Shown here: in pieces, positions 24,649 to 32,943 of the stretch
Layout: each line of letters opens with the position of its first letter
Position numbering within the stretch: the first letter of the stretch is position 1
NCBI RefSeq assembly: GCF_000158915.1
Contig: NZ_GG657754.1
Span: 6,048,018-6,104,970, forward strand
Origin: Streptomyces himastatinicus ATCC 53653
GTDB lineage: Bacteria > Actinomycetota > Actinomycetes > Streptomycetales > Streptomycetaceae
DNA length: 56,953 nt
Direction: 5' to 3'
Notes under the pieces: model-generated
Told to the model about the DNA's origin: nothing
Database searches by the model: none
Seen by the model: the letters and a program-made list of their open reading frames with translations, nothing else
Position numbers and translations under genes: made by a program

Positions 24649-25605
24649 TCATGTCCGGTCGCGGTGGCGTTGTGGGCTGATCCCGCGTGCGCGCTTGAAA
24701 GCGGTGCTGAGCGCGAACGCGCTGCCGTACCCCACTTGACGGGCTACGGAGTCGATCGTGGCGTCCGACTCCCTGAGGAGATCGGCGGCCAGGTCGATGC
24801 GCCACCCGGCGAGGTATGCCATGGGTGGCATGCCGATGAGGCCGGTGAAGCGGCGGGCCAGCGTCGCTCGGGACACCCCGGTCCGCGCGGCGAGCGCGGC
24901 CACCGTCCAGGGGTGGTCCGGGTGGCCGTGGATGAGCCGCAGGACGGTGCCGACCACGGGATCCCCGTTGGCCCGGTACCAGGCCGGCGTTTCGGCACCG
25001 GGCCGGGAGAACCATGCGCGGAGGCTTGCGACCAGCAAGAGATCCAGAAATCGATCGAGCACGAGATCCTGGCCCGGCTCGTCGCGCACGGTCTCCTCGG
25101 CGAGCAGTGACACCAGCGCCGATTCGCCGTGGGCGGCCCTGGGGACGACCAGCAGCGGCGGCAACGCGCCGAGCAGGTGCGCGGCGATCTCGCCCCGTCC
25201 CCGGTACTTGCCGATCAGCAGCACCGAGGAACCGTCCGCGCCGTCGTCGCACGTGCGCAGGCCGTTGACCCAGGTGCGCACGCCCGTGTCCGCGACCTCG
25301 GGCAGCTCCGTACCGGCCGAGGTCGTCCGCCGGGGGCCGGGCTGAACGACCACCTGGACCGGTGTGCGGGGACTGTCGGCGAAGGTGAACGCGTCCGGGC
25401 CACGCGTGATCGCGATATCGCCCGCTTCCAGTCGCACCGCGTCGCCGGTGCTGGGCACGGCCCAGGGCATCCCCCGCAGGACGGCCACCACGCTGAGCGG
25501 TGCCCTGTCCCGCACTTCCACCGACCAGGGCGGGTTCTGGACGGTCCGCAGCACGAACGCGCCCCTGGCCCTCACTCCGCCCAACAAGATCGACAAAGGG
25601 TCCAC
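24649..25605 (-). CDS. AraC-family regulator with N-terminal cupin domain
   Basis: 318 aa from the GTG at 25605. The N-terminal half (DPLSILLGGVRARGAFVLRT, then LEAGDIAITRGPDAFTFADS) is the cupin_6 ligand domain. The C-terminal half carries two AraC HTHs (WTVAALAARTGVSRATLARR and IDSVARQVGYGSAFALSTAF). A TACACT -10-like hexamer ends six bases before the GTG, and no ribosome-binding site is visible, so the mRNA is probably leaderless. The gene is divergent from an NmrA-like oxidoreductase 82 bp away, a very common pairing in actinobacteria in which this AraC type activates the oxidoreductase. Confidence 0.88.
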   Translation of the reverse strand: MDPLSILLGGVRARGAFVLRTVQNPPWSVEVRDRAPLSVVAVLRGMPWAVPSTGDAVRLEAGDIAITRGPDAFTFADSPRTPVQVVVQPGPRRTTSAGTELPEVADTGVRTWVNGLRTCDDGADGSSVLLIGKYRGRGEIAAHLLGALPPLLVVPRAAHGESALVSLLAEETVRDEPGQDLVLDRFLDLLLVASLRAWFSRPGAETPAWYRANGDPVVGTVLRLIHGHPDHPWTVAALAARTGVSRATLARRFTGLIGMPPMAYLAGWRIDLAADLLRESDATIDSVARQVGYGSAFALSTAFKRARGISPQRHRDRT

Positions 25606-25687
25606 CGGCGCAGTGTAAGACGCACGATGATGGACCTGCGAGCCTCGACCATGGCCCGTGGTCCGGCGTGCCGATGGACTGTGGACC

Positions 25688-26539
25688 ATGACATCGACTG
25701 CGCCAACGACGTTGGTCCTCGCGGGAACAGGCAAGACCGGACGCCGGGTCGTGTCCGGGCTCGTAGCGCGTGACGTGCCGGTACGGGTGGGCTCACGGCG
25801 CGCCGAGCCGCCGTTCGACTGGCACGACGACACCACGTGGGAACCAGCGCTGCGCGGCGCGGACGCGGCGTATGTGGCCTTCTACCCTGATGCGGCGTTC
25901 CCCGGCGCGGCGGGGACCGTGGGTTCCTTCGCGGACCTCGCGGTGGCTCGCGGCGTCCGGCGCCTCGTCCTGCTCGCCGACCGCGGTGCCGCCGAGGCCG
26001 AGCGGTGCGAACAGGCGGTGCGGGGGTCGGGTGCGGAATGGACCATCGTGCGGGCGGGGTTCATCACGCAGAACTTCAGCGAGGCGTTCCTCGCGGAACT
26101 GGTCCGGGCCGGTGTGGTCGCACTTCCGGTCGGCGATGTGGCGGAACCGTTCACCGACGCGGAGGACATCGCGGATGTCGCCGTCGCGGCGCTGACCGAG
26201 AACGGCCATGCCGGCCAGATCCACGAAGTGACCGGACCACGACTGCTCACCTTCGCCGATGCCGTCGGCGAGATAGCGAGGGTGACCCGCAGGGACGTTC
26301 GCTATCTGCCGGTCACGCCCGAGCAGTTCGTCTCATCCCTGACCGGACGAGGCGTGCCGGCCGAGTACGCGACACAACTGGCCGGCCTGATGGCCGAGGT
26401 CTTCGACGGCCGCAGGGCCACCGTGACCGACACCGTCGAGCGCGTTCTCGGCCGACCACCCCATGACTTCGCGGAGTACGCCCGCAAGACCGCCGCCACC
26501 GGTGTATGGGATGAGTTCTCAGAGGCGGCGCCCTCTTAG
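25688..26539 (+). CDS. NmrA-like NAD(P)-binding oxidoreductase
   Basis: 283 aa from the ATG at 25688; a GTG at 25658 would add 10 residues. The N-terminal Rossmann motif is LVLAGTGKTGRRVVSGL (G-x-G-x-x-G). There is no SDR catalytic Tyr-x3-Lys in the usual place, which fits the NmrA/atypical SDR group such as azoreductase-like or redox-sensor proteins. WTIVRAGFITQNF, EPFTDAEDIADVAVAAL and HEVTGPRLLTFADAVGEIAR are typical family segments. It is probably a quinone or flavin-type reductase, or a sensor, controlled by the divergent AraC regulator. Confidence 0.82.
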   Translation: MTSTAPTTLVLAGTGKTGRRVVSGLVARDVPVRVGSRRAEPPFDWHDDTTWEPALRGADAAYVAFYPDAAFPGAAGTVGSFADLAVARGVRRLVLLADRGAAEAERCEQAVRGSGAEWTIVRAGFITQNFSEAFLAELVRAGVVALPVGDVAEPFTDAEDIADVAVAALTENGHAGQIHEVTGPRLLTFADAVGEIARVTRRDVRYLPVTPEQFVSSLTGRGVPAEYATQLAGLMAEVFDGRRATVTDTVERVLGRPPHDFAEYARKTAATGVWDEFSEAAPS

Positions 26540-26586
26540 ACTGGGCGCCGCGAGCTGCAAGGTGGCGACGGAGCTTTGGGGGCGGA

Positions 26587-27069
26587 GTGCGGCCGGACAG
26601 TGGACCAGGTGCCGGTCCCAGCCCGGGGGAGGCAGCCGCCTTCCTGCTGGACAAGATTCGTCAGGGCAACGGCTACGCCCGCGGCAGGAAGAGGCGGTTC
26701 CGCCGAAGTGCCTCCGTCACCAAGGTGGCGACGCTGGCACTGTCCGCCGCATCCACCGTCATCCTGGGCTTCCAGGACCTCAACACGTGGGCCGATGTGG
26801 CCCTGGGGTGTGTGGCGCTGGTGACGTTGCTGGGAGCCATCGAACCGTTCTTCAACTGGCGCTCGCGGTGGGTGCTGATGGAGGACGCGCAGTATCGGTT
26901 CCAGCGGCTTGCCGATGACCTCGAATACCTCATGGCGTCGACGGGCCCCGACGAGCTCACCTTCGATCAGCTCAGCGAGATCTTCGGTCGGTACCAGGCG
27001 ATCTGGGACGACCTCAGCCGCACCTGGCTGGAGCATCGCCGGGAACCCGCGCCGTCGGCCAACGCCTGA
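26587..27069 (+). CDS. SLATT/DUF4231 two-transmembrane protein
   Basis: 160 aa from a GTG with GGGGGCGGA just upstream. After a soluble helix (AAFLLDKIRQGNGYARGRKR) come two adjacent TM segments (VATLALSAASTVILGF and VALGCVALVTLLGAIEPFF). A long amphipathic helix follows (RWVLMEDAQYRFQRLADDLE) with an acidic, Trp-containing C-terminus. This is the layout of the SLATT (DUF4231) group. In many bacteria SLATT proteins are pore-forming effectors paired with SMODS/SLOG nucleotide-signalling enzymes. No such partner is visible in this window, so this copy appears to be an orphan, as is common in Streptomyces. It is convergent with the carboxypeptidase gene across a strong terminator. Confidence 0.75.
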   Translation: MRPDSGPGAGPSPGEAAAFLLDKIRQGNGYARGRKRRFRRSASVTKVATLALSAASTVILGFQDLNTWADVALGCVALVTLLGAIEPFFNWRSRWVLMEDAQYRFQRLADDLEYLMASTGPDELTFDQLSEIFGRYQAIWDDLSRTWLEHRREPAPSANA

Positions 27070-27088
27070 TTCCCTCCCGGTACGTCGA

Positions 27089-27123
27089 AGGGGCCTGCTC
27101 GCGTGGCTCGCGAGCAGGCCCCT
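27089..27123. terminator. Bidirectional terminator
   Basis: A perfect 15-bp stem (AGGGGCCTGCTCGCG / CGCGAGCAGGCCCCT) with a 5-nt loop lies exactly between the convergent SLATT and carboxypeptidase genes. Confidence 0.88.
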
Positions 27124-27139
27124 GGCCGTACGTACGTGA

Positions 27140-28033
27140 CTACTTCTTGAAGCCGTAGTTCAGCAGCTTCTTCGCGTCCGAGGTGCGCGTGGCGACCGAG
27201 GACGAGGCGAGGACGGTGCCGATGACCGTCTTGCCGCTGCGGGTGGCGGCGAAGACCAGGCAGTACTTGGCCTCCGGGCCCGAGCCGGTCTTCACGCCGA
27301 TGGCGCCCGAGTAGGTGCCGAGCAGCGGGTTGGTGTTCTCCCACGTCATGTTGCGGTAGCCACCGCTCTTGGTGACGGTCTTCTGGGTCGTCTTCTTCGT
27401 CTTCACGACCGAGCGGAACGTCGAGTACTTCATCGCGCTGCTCGCGAGCTTCGTCAGGTCGCGCGGCGTGGAGTAGTTCTTGCCGTGCCCTATGCCGTCG
27501 AACGAGTCGAAGTTCGTGTTCTTCAGGCCGAGGCTCTTGGCGGTGGAGTTCATCTTGCCGATGAACGACTTCACCCGCGCGGCGCGGGTCGAGCCGCTGC
27601 CGAACTTGTCGGCCAGGGCGTACGCGGCGTCACAACCGGACGGCAGCATCAGCCCGTAGAGCAGCTGGCGGACGGTGACCTTGTCGCCGACGATCAGACG
27701 GGCCGAGGAGGCCCAGTTGTTGTCGACGATGTAGTCGCTGTACGCCTTCTGGATCGTGACCTTGGAGTTCAGGTTGAGGTTCGGCTGGGCCAGAACCACC
27801 CGGGCGGTCATGATCTTGGTGGTGGAGCCGGTGGAGAGACGGGTGTCGGCGGCCTTCTTGTAAAGGTCCTTGCCCGTCCCGTTGTTCATCACGTACCCGC
27901 CCTTGGCGGCGATCGTGGGCGCAGCGGCGGTGGCGGCCTGCGCCGGGACGAACGCCCCGGAGGCCAGCACGGATCCCGCGGCGAGAACGCTCAGCGCGGA
28001 GAGGCGACGCATGCGCTTGGTGGTGGTTTTCAA
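27140..28033 (-). CDS. Secreted D-alanyl-D-alanine carboxypeptidase (S11-type penicillin-binding protein)
   Basis: 297 aa from a TTG at 28033, which has GGAG seven bases upstream; no ATG or GTG in a better place fits the signal peptide. Residues 1-33 form a Sec signal (KTTTKRMRRLSALSVLAAGS, cleavage after AQA). The active-site triad is S70-T-T-K73, S132-G-C134 and K248-T-G250. The second motif is usually S-x-N; here the Asn is replaced by Cys, a variation I also recall from Streptomyces homologues. The enzyme should trim the terminal D-Ala from peptidoglycan stem peptides. There is no C-terminal membrane anchor, so it may be released or loosely wall-bound. It is Lys-rich compared with its neighbours. 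Confidence 0.87.
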   Translation of the reverse strand: MKTTTKRMRRLSALSVLAAGSVLASGAFVPAQAATAAAPTIAAKGGYVMNNGTGKDLYKKAADTRLSTGSTTKIMTARVVLAQPNLNLNSKVTIQKAYSDYIVDNNWASSARLIVGDKVTVRQLLYGLMLPSGCDAAYALADKFGSGSTRAARVKSFIGKMNSTAKSLGLKNTNFDSFDGIGHGKNYSTPRDLTKLASSAMKYSTFRSVVKTKKTTQKTVTKSGGYRNMTWENTNPLLGTYSGAIGVKTGSGPEAKYCLVFAATRSGKTVIGTVLASSSVATRTSDAKKLLNYGFKK

Positions 28034-28175
28034 ATGAATACTCCAAATGTCCCATCGGCGTCGGCGCAGCCGTCCGGAGGGAAAGCCGTCGAACCGGGGA
28101 CGCATGAGAGCGGTCAATGGATGTGCGCTCCGCGATGGTAGCCGTACCCGCTGTGCGATTTCCCGTCGTATCGTC

Positions 28176-29696
28176 CTACGTGCCCAAGGTGGTGAGATAT
28201 CCCGTCACCTCGTCCGCCCGGTCGGCCACGCACCCCACGTACCCGTCCGGCCGGATGACGAAGACGCCCTGATCCCCGTATCCGGCGCGGAGGTGTCCGT
28301 CCGGGTCGAGCAGATCGGGTGCCGGGCCGCCGACACGATACGTACGCACGGACGCGCGCTCGGGGGCGGGCGGTTCCGCGCCGCCGAGTGCGAGCACCGT
28401 CACATGCGGGCCGCGGAAGGCGTCGAAGAGGTGGAACGGGGTGCCGTCCGGGAGCGCGCAGGGGGCGTCGGGTGCGCGGTCGCCCGCCCGCAGCGCGGTC
28501 GCGTTCTGCCTCCGGTCGACCGCGAGCGCCCCACCCCGGTAGGTCAGCCCCAGCTGGTGCACCTCCGCCGTGCGCCGGGGTTCCTGCGAGTCCGCGTCGC
28601 CCTCCGCCTTGGCGCGGTGGATGCGGGTGCTGATGCCCAGCACCCCCGCGGCGACGGGCATCCGCTCCTCCTCGTAACTGTCCAGCAGTACGGGATCGGC
28701 GGAGCCCCGCAGCACGGCGCCCAGCTTCCAGCCGAGGTTGTACGCGTCCTGCACGCTGGTGTTGAGGCCCTGGCCGCCCGCGGGGGAGTGGATGTGCGCG
28801 GCGTCGCCCACCAGGAAGACCCGCCCCTGACGGAACCGTTCCGCCATCGCCGCCCGCGCCCGGAACGGTGACGCCCACCGCACCTCGCCCACCTCGGACT
28901 CCGCCAGATGCGTCCGGTCGACGATCAGCCGCCGCACCGCCTCCGGGTCCGGGTCGGGTACGGCGCCCTCGGCCCCCTCGTCCTCGTACTGGGCCACCGC
29001 CTGGAAGAGCCCGGTCCCGGCGAGCGGGCACAGCGCGAGGACGCCGCCCTTGGCGTGCTGCCACACGTGCCAGTGGTCGCGGTCCAGGCCGGTCAGCGTG
29101 ACGTCCGCGACCAGCAGTGGATGCGGGTCGACGGTCTCGCCCGCCATGGCGATGCCGAGCGCCTTGCGCACCGTGCTGCGGCCGCCGTCGGCGGCCACGG
29201 CGTAGGCCGCCCGTACGGACCCGGTCGAGCCGTCGGCGTACGAGAGCCGCGCGGTGACGCCGTCCGCGTCCTGCGTCAGGCCCGTGCACGCGGCGCCGAA
29301 CTCGACCTCGCCGCCCAGCTCCCGCAGCCGCGCGTACAGGATCTCGGCGGTCCGCCACTGCGGCAGCATCCAGATGTCGTGGTACGGGGTGCCCGGGGTC
29401 GGCCCGGTACGGACGATCATCTCGAACGCGCCGAGCCGCCGGCCGTCCTCCCACCCCATCATCGGCGGATACGGCCCGCCCGCCGCGCGGACCGCGGCCA
29501 TGACCCCGAGGTCGTCGAAGACCTCCTGCGTCCTCGGCTGGAGCCCCTTGCCGCGCGACCCCGGGAACAGCCGCTCGCCGCGCTCCACGATTCGCGCCGC
29601 GACGCCGCGCCGGGCCAGGTCGATGGCCAGGGTGAGCCCGGCCGGACCTGCCCCGATGATCAGTACGTCCGCGTCCTTAACGTTGTTAAGTTCCAT
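28176..29696 (-). CDS. FAD-dependent aromatic monooxygenase (PHBH-fold)
   Basis: 506 aa. The FAD Rossmann motif GAGPAG is at residues 15-20. The conserved GRVFLVGDAAHIHSPAGGQG that contacts FAD is near residues 288-307, followed by LNTSVQDAYNLGWKL. The last ~120 residues form a thioredoxin-like dimerisation domain, as in polyketide hydroxylases. Enzymes of this class hydroxylate phenols or polyketides, and some (TetX, RIOX) inactivate tetracycline or rifamycin. The gene is divergent from a TetR gene of the tetracycline-repressor subfamily and shares operators with it, one of which lies inside its own codons 3-7. That suggests an inducible drug- or aromatic-inactivating pair. No ribosome-binding site is obvious. 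Confidence 0.88.
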   Translation of the reverse strand: MELNNVKDADVLIIGAGPAGLTLAIDLARRGVAARIVERGERLFPGSRGKGLQPRTQEVFDDLGVMAAVRAAGGPYPPMMGWEDGRRLGAFEMIVRTGPTPGTPYHDIWMLPQWRTAEILYARLRELGGEVEFGAACTGLTQDADGVTARLSYADGSTGSVRAAYAVAADGGRSTVRKALGIAMAGETVDPHPLLVADVTLTGLDRDHWHVWQHAKGGVLALCPLAGTGLFQAVAQYEDEGAEGAVPDPDPEAVRRLIVDRTHLAESEVGEVRWASPFRARAAMAERFRQGRVFLVGDAAHIHSPAGGQGLNTSVQDAYNLGWKLGAVLRGSADPVLLDSYEEERMPVAAGVLGISTRIHRAKAEGDADSQEPRRTAEVHQLGLTYRGGALAVDRRQNATALRAGDRAPDAPCALPDGTPFHLFDAFRGPHVTVLALGGAEPPAPERASVRTYRVGGPAPDLLDPDGHLRAGYGDQGVFVIRPDGYVGCVADRADEVTGYLTTLGT

Positions 29697-29725
29697 GTGG
29701 TCGAGAGTGCGATTAACATTGTTAA
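29676..29725. promoter_or_regulatory. Two TTAAC-N3-GTTAA operators between monooxygenase and TetR genes
   Basis: CTTAAC-GTT-GTTAAG (29676-29690) lies inside the first codons of the monooxygenase (it encodes L-N-N-V-K). TTAAC-ATT-GTTAA (29713-29725) lies in the gap. Centres are 36 bp apart. A perfect TTGACA on the minus strand (29733-29728) adjoins the second site, so repressor bound there would block the monooxygenase promoter. Confidence 0.8.
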
Positions 29726-29765
29726 ATTGTCAAGAGGGGCGAGGCTGAGCTGCGAGGATGACCCC

Positions 29766-30419
29766 ATGGCGACAACGCGACTGGACCGGGAGCAGGTGGT
29801 GGACGCCGCGCTGCGGCTGCTCAACGAGGTGGGCCTCGAAGGGCTCACCCTGCGCCGCATCGCCAAGGAGCTGAACGTCCAGGCGCCCGCCCTCTACTGG
29901 CACTTCAAGAACAAGCAGGCGCTGCTGGACGAGATGGCCACCACGATCTTCCTGCGGCTGGCCGAAGAACCGGGGAACCTCGATGAGGCGATGACCTGGC
30001 AGGAACGGCTCATCGAGGGCCAGCACGCCCTGCGCCGAACCCTGCTGCGCTACCGCGACGGGGCGAAGGTCTTCAGCGGCACCCGCTTCACCCGCACCGA
30101 CCACGCCGTCACGATGGAGGCCCATCTGCGCGCCTTCGTGGCCGCGGGGTTCACCCCGGGCGCCGCGGCCCGCGCCTCGTTCATCGCGTACGCCTTCACC
30201 CTCGGGTTCGTGACCGAGGAGCAGGCCGTCGAGCCCATGGCGGGCGAACGCACCCCCGGCTACGACGTCGCGGAACGGGCCGACCTCATCGGCCCCGACT
30301 ACCCGCTCGCGGCCGCCGCCGGCGCGGACCTCTTCCTGGACTACGACGCCCGCTTCGAGGAGGGGCTGCGCACGATCGTCGCGGGTATCGAATCCACGCT
30401 GGGCCCGGCGGCACAATGA
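29766..30419 (+). CDS. TetR repressor, tetracycline-repressor-like subfamily
   Basis: 217 aa, ATG with GCGAGGA upstream. The HTH segment GLTLRRIAKELNVQAPALYW followed by HFKNKQALLDEMA is very close to that of true tetracycline repressors. The C-terminal domain (TWQERLIEGQHALRRTLLRY, GAKVFSGTRFT, FIAYAFTLGFVTEEQAVEP) fits TetR_C (PF02909). It is divergent from the FAD monooxygenase, with two TTAAC-N3-GTTAA operators between, and directly upstream of the CoA-transferase-like gene (4-bp gap). It therefore probably controls both. The inducer may be an aromatic polyketide or tetracycline-like compound. Confidence 0.9.
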   Translation: MATTRLDREQVVDAALRLLNEVGLEGLTLRRIAKELNVQAPALYWHFKNKQALLDEMATTIFLRLAEEPGNLDEAMTWQERLIEGQHALRRTLLRYRDGAKVFSGTRFTRTDHAVTMEAHLRAFVAAGFTPGAAARASFIAYAFTLGFVTEEQAVEPMAGERTPGYDVAERADLIGPDYPLAAAAGADLFLDYDARFEEGLRTIVAGIESTLGPAAQ

Positions 30420-30423
30420 CCGC

Positions 30424-31764
30424 ATGACGACCGACTTCGCGACCGCCCACGCCTGGGCCGCCCTCGGCGGCGCCCCCGCCCTCGCCGGGCGGATCACCTA
30501 CACCCCGGCGGGCGAGGTGCTCGCCGCCCGGCTGCCGGTGCGGCAACTGGCCCGGGCCACCGTAGGGGTGTGCTCGCTGGCCGCCGCCGAACTGGCCGCG
30601 CGGCGCGGTGGCGGTGCGATCCCCGCCGTACGGGTGGAGGAGGGCGCGGTCGCCACGGCGTTCATCAGCGAACGCCACCTGCTCATCGACGGCCGCAGCC
30701 CCACCAACTTCGCCCCGCTGTCCGGCTTCTGGCGCGCGGCCGACGGCTGGGTACGCACCCACGCCAACTACCCCCACCACCGCGCCCGGTTGCTGGCCGC
30801 GCTGGGTCTGCCGGAGCCGGGCGATCCCGATGCCCTCGCCGCCGAGCTGGCACAGCGCCCGGCCCGCGAGATCCAGGAGACGGCGTACGCGGCGGGCGCC
30901 CTGGCCGTGGCCGCCGTACGGCCGGAGGACAGCGAACTCCCCCTGTCCACCTTCCCCTTGGTGGAGTCATGGCAGGCCGATGGTGGCACTCCCACTCCCC
31001 GCCCCCTGTCTCCTACGGCGCTGCCCGCCGCAGGCGTCCGGGTCCTGGACCTGACCCGGGTCATCGCCGGTCCCGTCGCCACCCGCACCCTGGCCCTGCT
31101 GGGCGCGGACGTCCTGCGCGTCGACTCCCCGCAGCTCCCCGAAGACCCCGACGCCCACGCCGACACCGGCTTCGGCAAGCGTTCGACCCGCCTGGACCTC
31201 GCCGACCCCCACGACCGCCGCACCTTCGACGAACTCCTCGCCCAGGCCGACGTCGTGGTCACTGCCTACCGCCCCGGCGCCCTCGACCGCTACCTCACCC
31301 ACCACCCCGGCCTGATCGTCGCCCAGCTCAACGCCTGGGGCTGGACCGGGGAGTGGGCCGACCGCCGCGGCTTCGACAGCCTGGTCCAGGCCGGAACCGG
31401 CATCGCCCAGCTCGAGGCCACCGCCGACGGCCACCCCCGCGCACTCCCCGCCCAGGCCCTCGACCACGGCACCGGCTACCTGATCGCGGCCGGTGTACTA
31501 CGCGCCCTCACCGACCGCGCCGCCACCGGCACCGCCCGCCACCTACGCTTCTCCCTGGCCGGAACGGCGTCCTGGCTCATGCACGGCATCACCCCCACCC
31601 CGCCGCCCGTCGGGACGTACGCCCCCGACCCGTGGCTGACCGAGCGCCCCTCCCCGTACGGCCACCTCCGCCACGCCCTCCCGCCGATCGCGTACGACGG
31701 CGCTCCCCGCGACTGGACCCGCCCACCCGGCCACTGGGGCACCGACACCCCGACGTGGGTCTGA
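30424..31764 (+). CDS. CaiB/BaiF-type CoA-transferase family protein
   Basis: 446 aa. The central part holds the family III CoA-transferase signature VRVLDLTRVIAGPVATRTLA followed by LLGADVLRVDSP, and later KRSTRLDLADPHDRRTFDEL (containing the catalytic-type Asp), VVVTAYRPGALDRY and AQLNAWGW. The N-terminal ~200 residues look like a degenerate or second half of the same fold. Typical single-domain members are about 400 aa. The enzyme would move CoA between organic acids, but the substrates are unknown. It begins four bases after the TetR stop, so it is translated from the same mRNA and probably sits in the same regulon as the FAD monooxygenase. Confidence 0.8.
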   Translation: MTTDFATAHAWAALGGAPALAGRITYTPAGEVLAARLPVRQLARATVGVCSLAAAELAARRGGGAIPAVRVEEGAVATAFISERHLLIDGRSPTNFAPLSGFWRAADGWVRTHANYPHHRARLLAALGLPEPGDPDALAAELAQRPAREIQETAYAAGALAVAAVRPEDSELPLSTFPLVESWQADGGTPTPRPLSPTALPAAGVRVLDLTRVIAGPVATRTLALLGADVLRVDSPQLPEDPDAHADTGFGKRSTRLDLADPHDRRTFDELLAQADVVVTAYRPGALDRYLTHHPGLIVAQLNAWGWTGEWADRRGFDSLVQAGTGIAQLEATADGHPRALPAQALDHGTGYLIAAGVLRALTDRAATGTARHLRFSLAGTASWLMHGITPTPPPVGTYAPDPWLTERPSPYGHLRHALPPIAYDGAPRDWTRPPGHWGTDTPTWV

Positions 31765-31815
31765 CCTCCGTGCGGTTCTGCACCCGTGCGGCGTGCCTCG
31801 TTAGGCTCAGCCCCC

Positions 31816-32197
31816 ATGACCAGTGACGATGCCGCGCACAAGCGCTCCTTCCTCGCTCTGCACGACTACGGCATGGGCGGCGTGTGGTGGCGGATCCGAG
31901 CGCGTTCCGAGCGGGAGGTCCTCGAAACGTTCGCCTGGGTCGAGGTGGTCACCGACCCGGAGATCGTGGCCCGCTTCGAGGACGAGGAACTGGACGAAGT
32001 CGACATCGACGATCCCCGGATGCCCGCCGGACTGGACGGCCTGCGCGCCGAGCGTGATGCGCAGCGGGCCGGACGACTGGCCGTTCAACCCGCCGATCGT
32101 GGACCTCTTCGACCCGGCGCTCACGGACCAGGAGATCAGCCGGACCGAGTTCGAGGAACACTGGGCGAGTGCCTGCCACGTAGACGCCGACGGATAG
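31816..32197 (+). pseudogene. Frameshifted hypothetical protein gene (internal deletion)
   Basis: From the ATG at 31816 the frame encodes SFLALHDYGMGGVWWRIRAR, EVLETFAWVEVVTDPEIVAR and MPAGLDGLRAERDAQR, a recognisable conserved actinobacterial hypothetical protein start. The frame then turns into Arg/Pro-rich shadow sequence. One frame over, from about 32060, the family-like C-terminus appears (GPDDWPFNPPIVDLFDPALT, QEISRTEFEEHW) and stops at 32197. Intact relatives, as I remember them, have some 50 extra residues at the junction, so both a deletion and a frameshift seem to have occurred. Function unknown. Confidence 0.55.
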
Positions 32198-32209
32198 GGA
32201 AGCCCCAGC

Positions 32210-32935
32210 GTGACCACAATCTTCACCGTGTCCATCGACTCCGTCGAAGGCTCGACCCTCCGTGGGAGGGTGCACATCGTCAATCCCGATGTCCCCTATG
32301 TGCCGGAAGAGGCCGTCTTCCCTCTGTCTCTCCTGGCCGACGCCTGGTGGAAGCTGGACAAAGGGTATCTGCGTGATGAAGACGATGAAGATGGAGAGCG
32401 GTACCCCTTCACCGAGCAGCAGGGTAAGGGCATCACCGCAGGCATGCGGCTGAGAGATGAATTCCCGCATCTCTTCGACCTCATCCTCGGAAAGGAGATA
32501 AGGGTTACCGAGGATGGGTACCTGCTCGCAGACGACGGCGAGACCGTCCTCGAACCCAGGCGCAAAGCGGAAGACGTGTACCAGCTGAGCGGGGGCAGCC
32601 GTCCCGGCTATTCCGTTTTCACTTCCGGCGATGCCGAGGAGTTCGCACAACGCGCCGCCGACATCGTGACCTCTTACGACATCACCCCGTATCGGAACCT
32701 CCCGCTACTGAGCGAAGTCGCGGCGCTGAAGGACCCGAACGAGCCCTGGGACCCGGAGCAGCCGGACGGCCCCGCCGATCTGGACGACTACGATGTGTGG
32801 GATCTGTTTGGGGACCACTCCATCGCCGAACTTCCTTACGCGGAGATTGCGGTGACGGTCAGCGACGCGGGCTATCTGGAGCACATGGTCGCTGGCATGC
32901 GCTGGGATACGACCATGACCGGGCGTGTGTGCTGA
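32210..32935 (+). CDS. Acidic hypothetical protein
   Basis: 241 aa starting at a GTG with AGGGA 12 bases upstream. The sequence is very acidic (DEDDEDGE near residue 57, PADLDDYDVWDLFGDHS near 200) and Trp/Tyr-rich, with no signal peptide or TM segment. Codon third positions are less GC-biased than in neighbouring genes, suggesting recent acquisition. I do not recognise a family. Small, acidic, fast-evolving proteins in mixed clusters are often immunity proteins, and the next gene is of similar character, but no toxin is adjacent. Its stop lies eight bases from that of the convergent gene. Confidence 0.6.
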   Translation: MTTIFTVSIDSVEGSTLRGRVHIVNPDVPYVPEEAVFPLSLLADAWWKLDKGYLRDEDDEDGERYPFTEQQGKGITAGMRLRDEFPHLFDLILGKEIRVTEDGYLLADDGETVLEPRRKAEDVYQLSGGSRPGYSVFTSGDAEEFAQRAADIVTSYDITPYRNLPLLSEVAALKDPNEPWDPEQPDGPADLDDYDVWDLFGDHSIAELPYAEIAVTVSDAGYLEHMVAGMRWDTTMTGRVC

Positions 32936-32943
32936 GAATTGGG

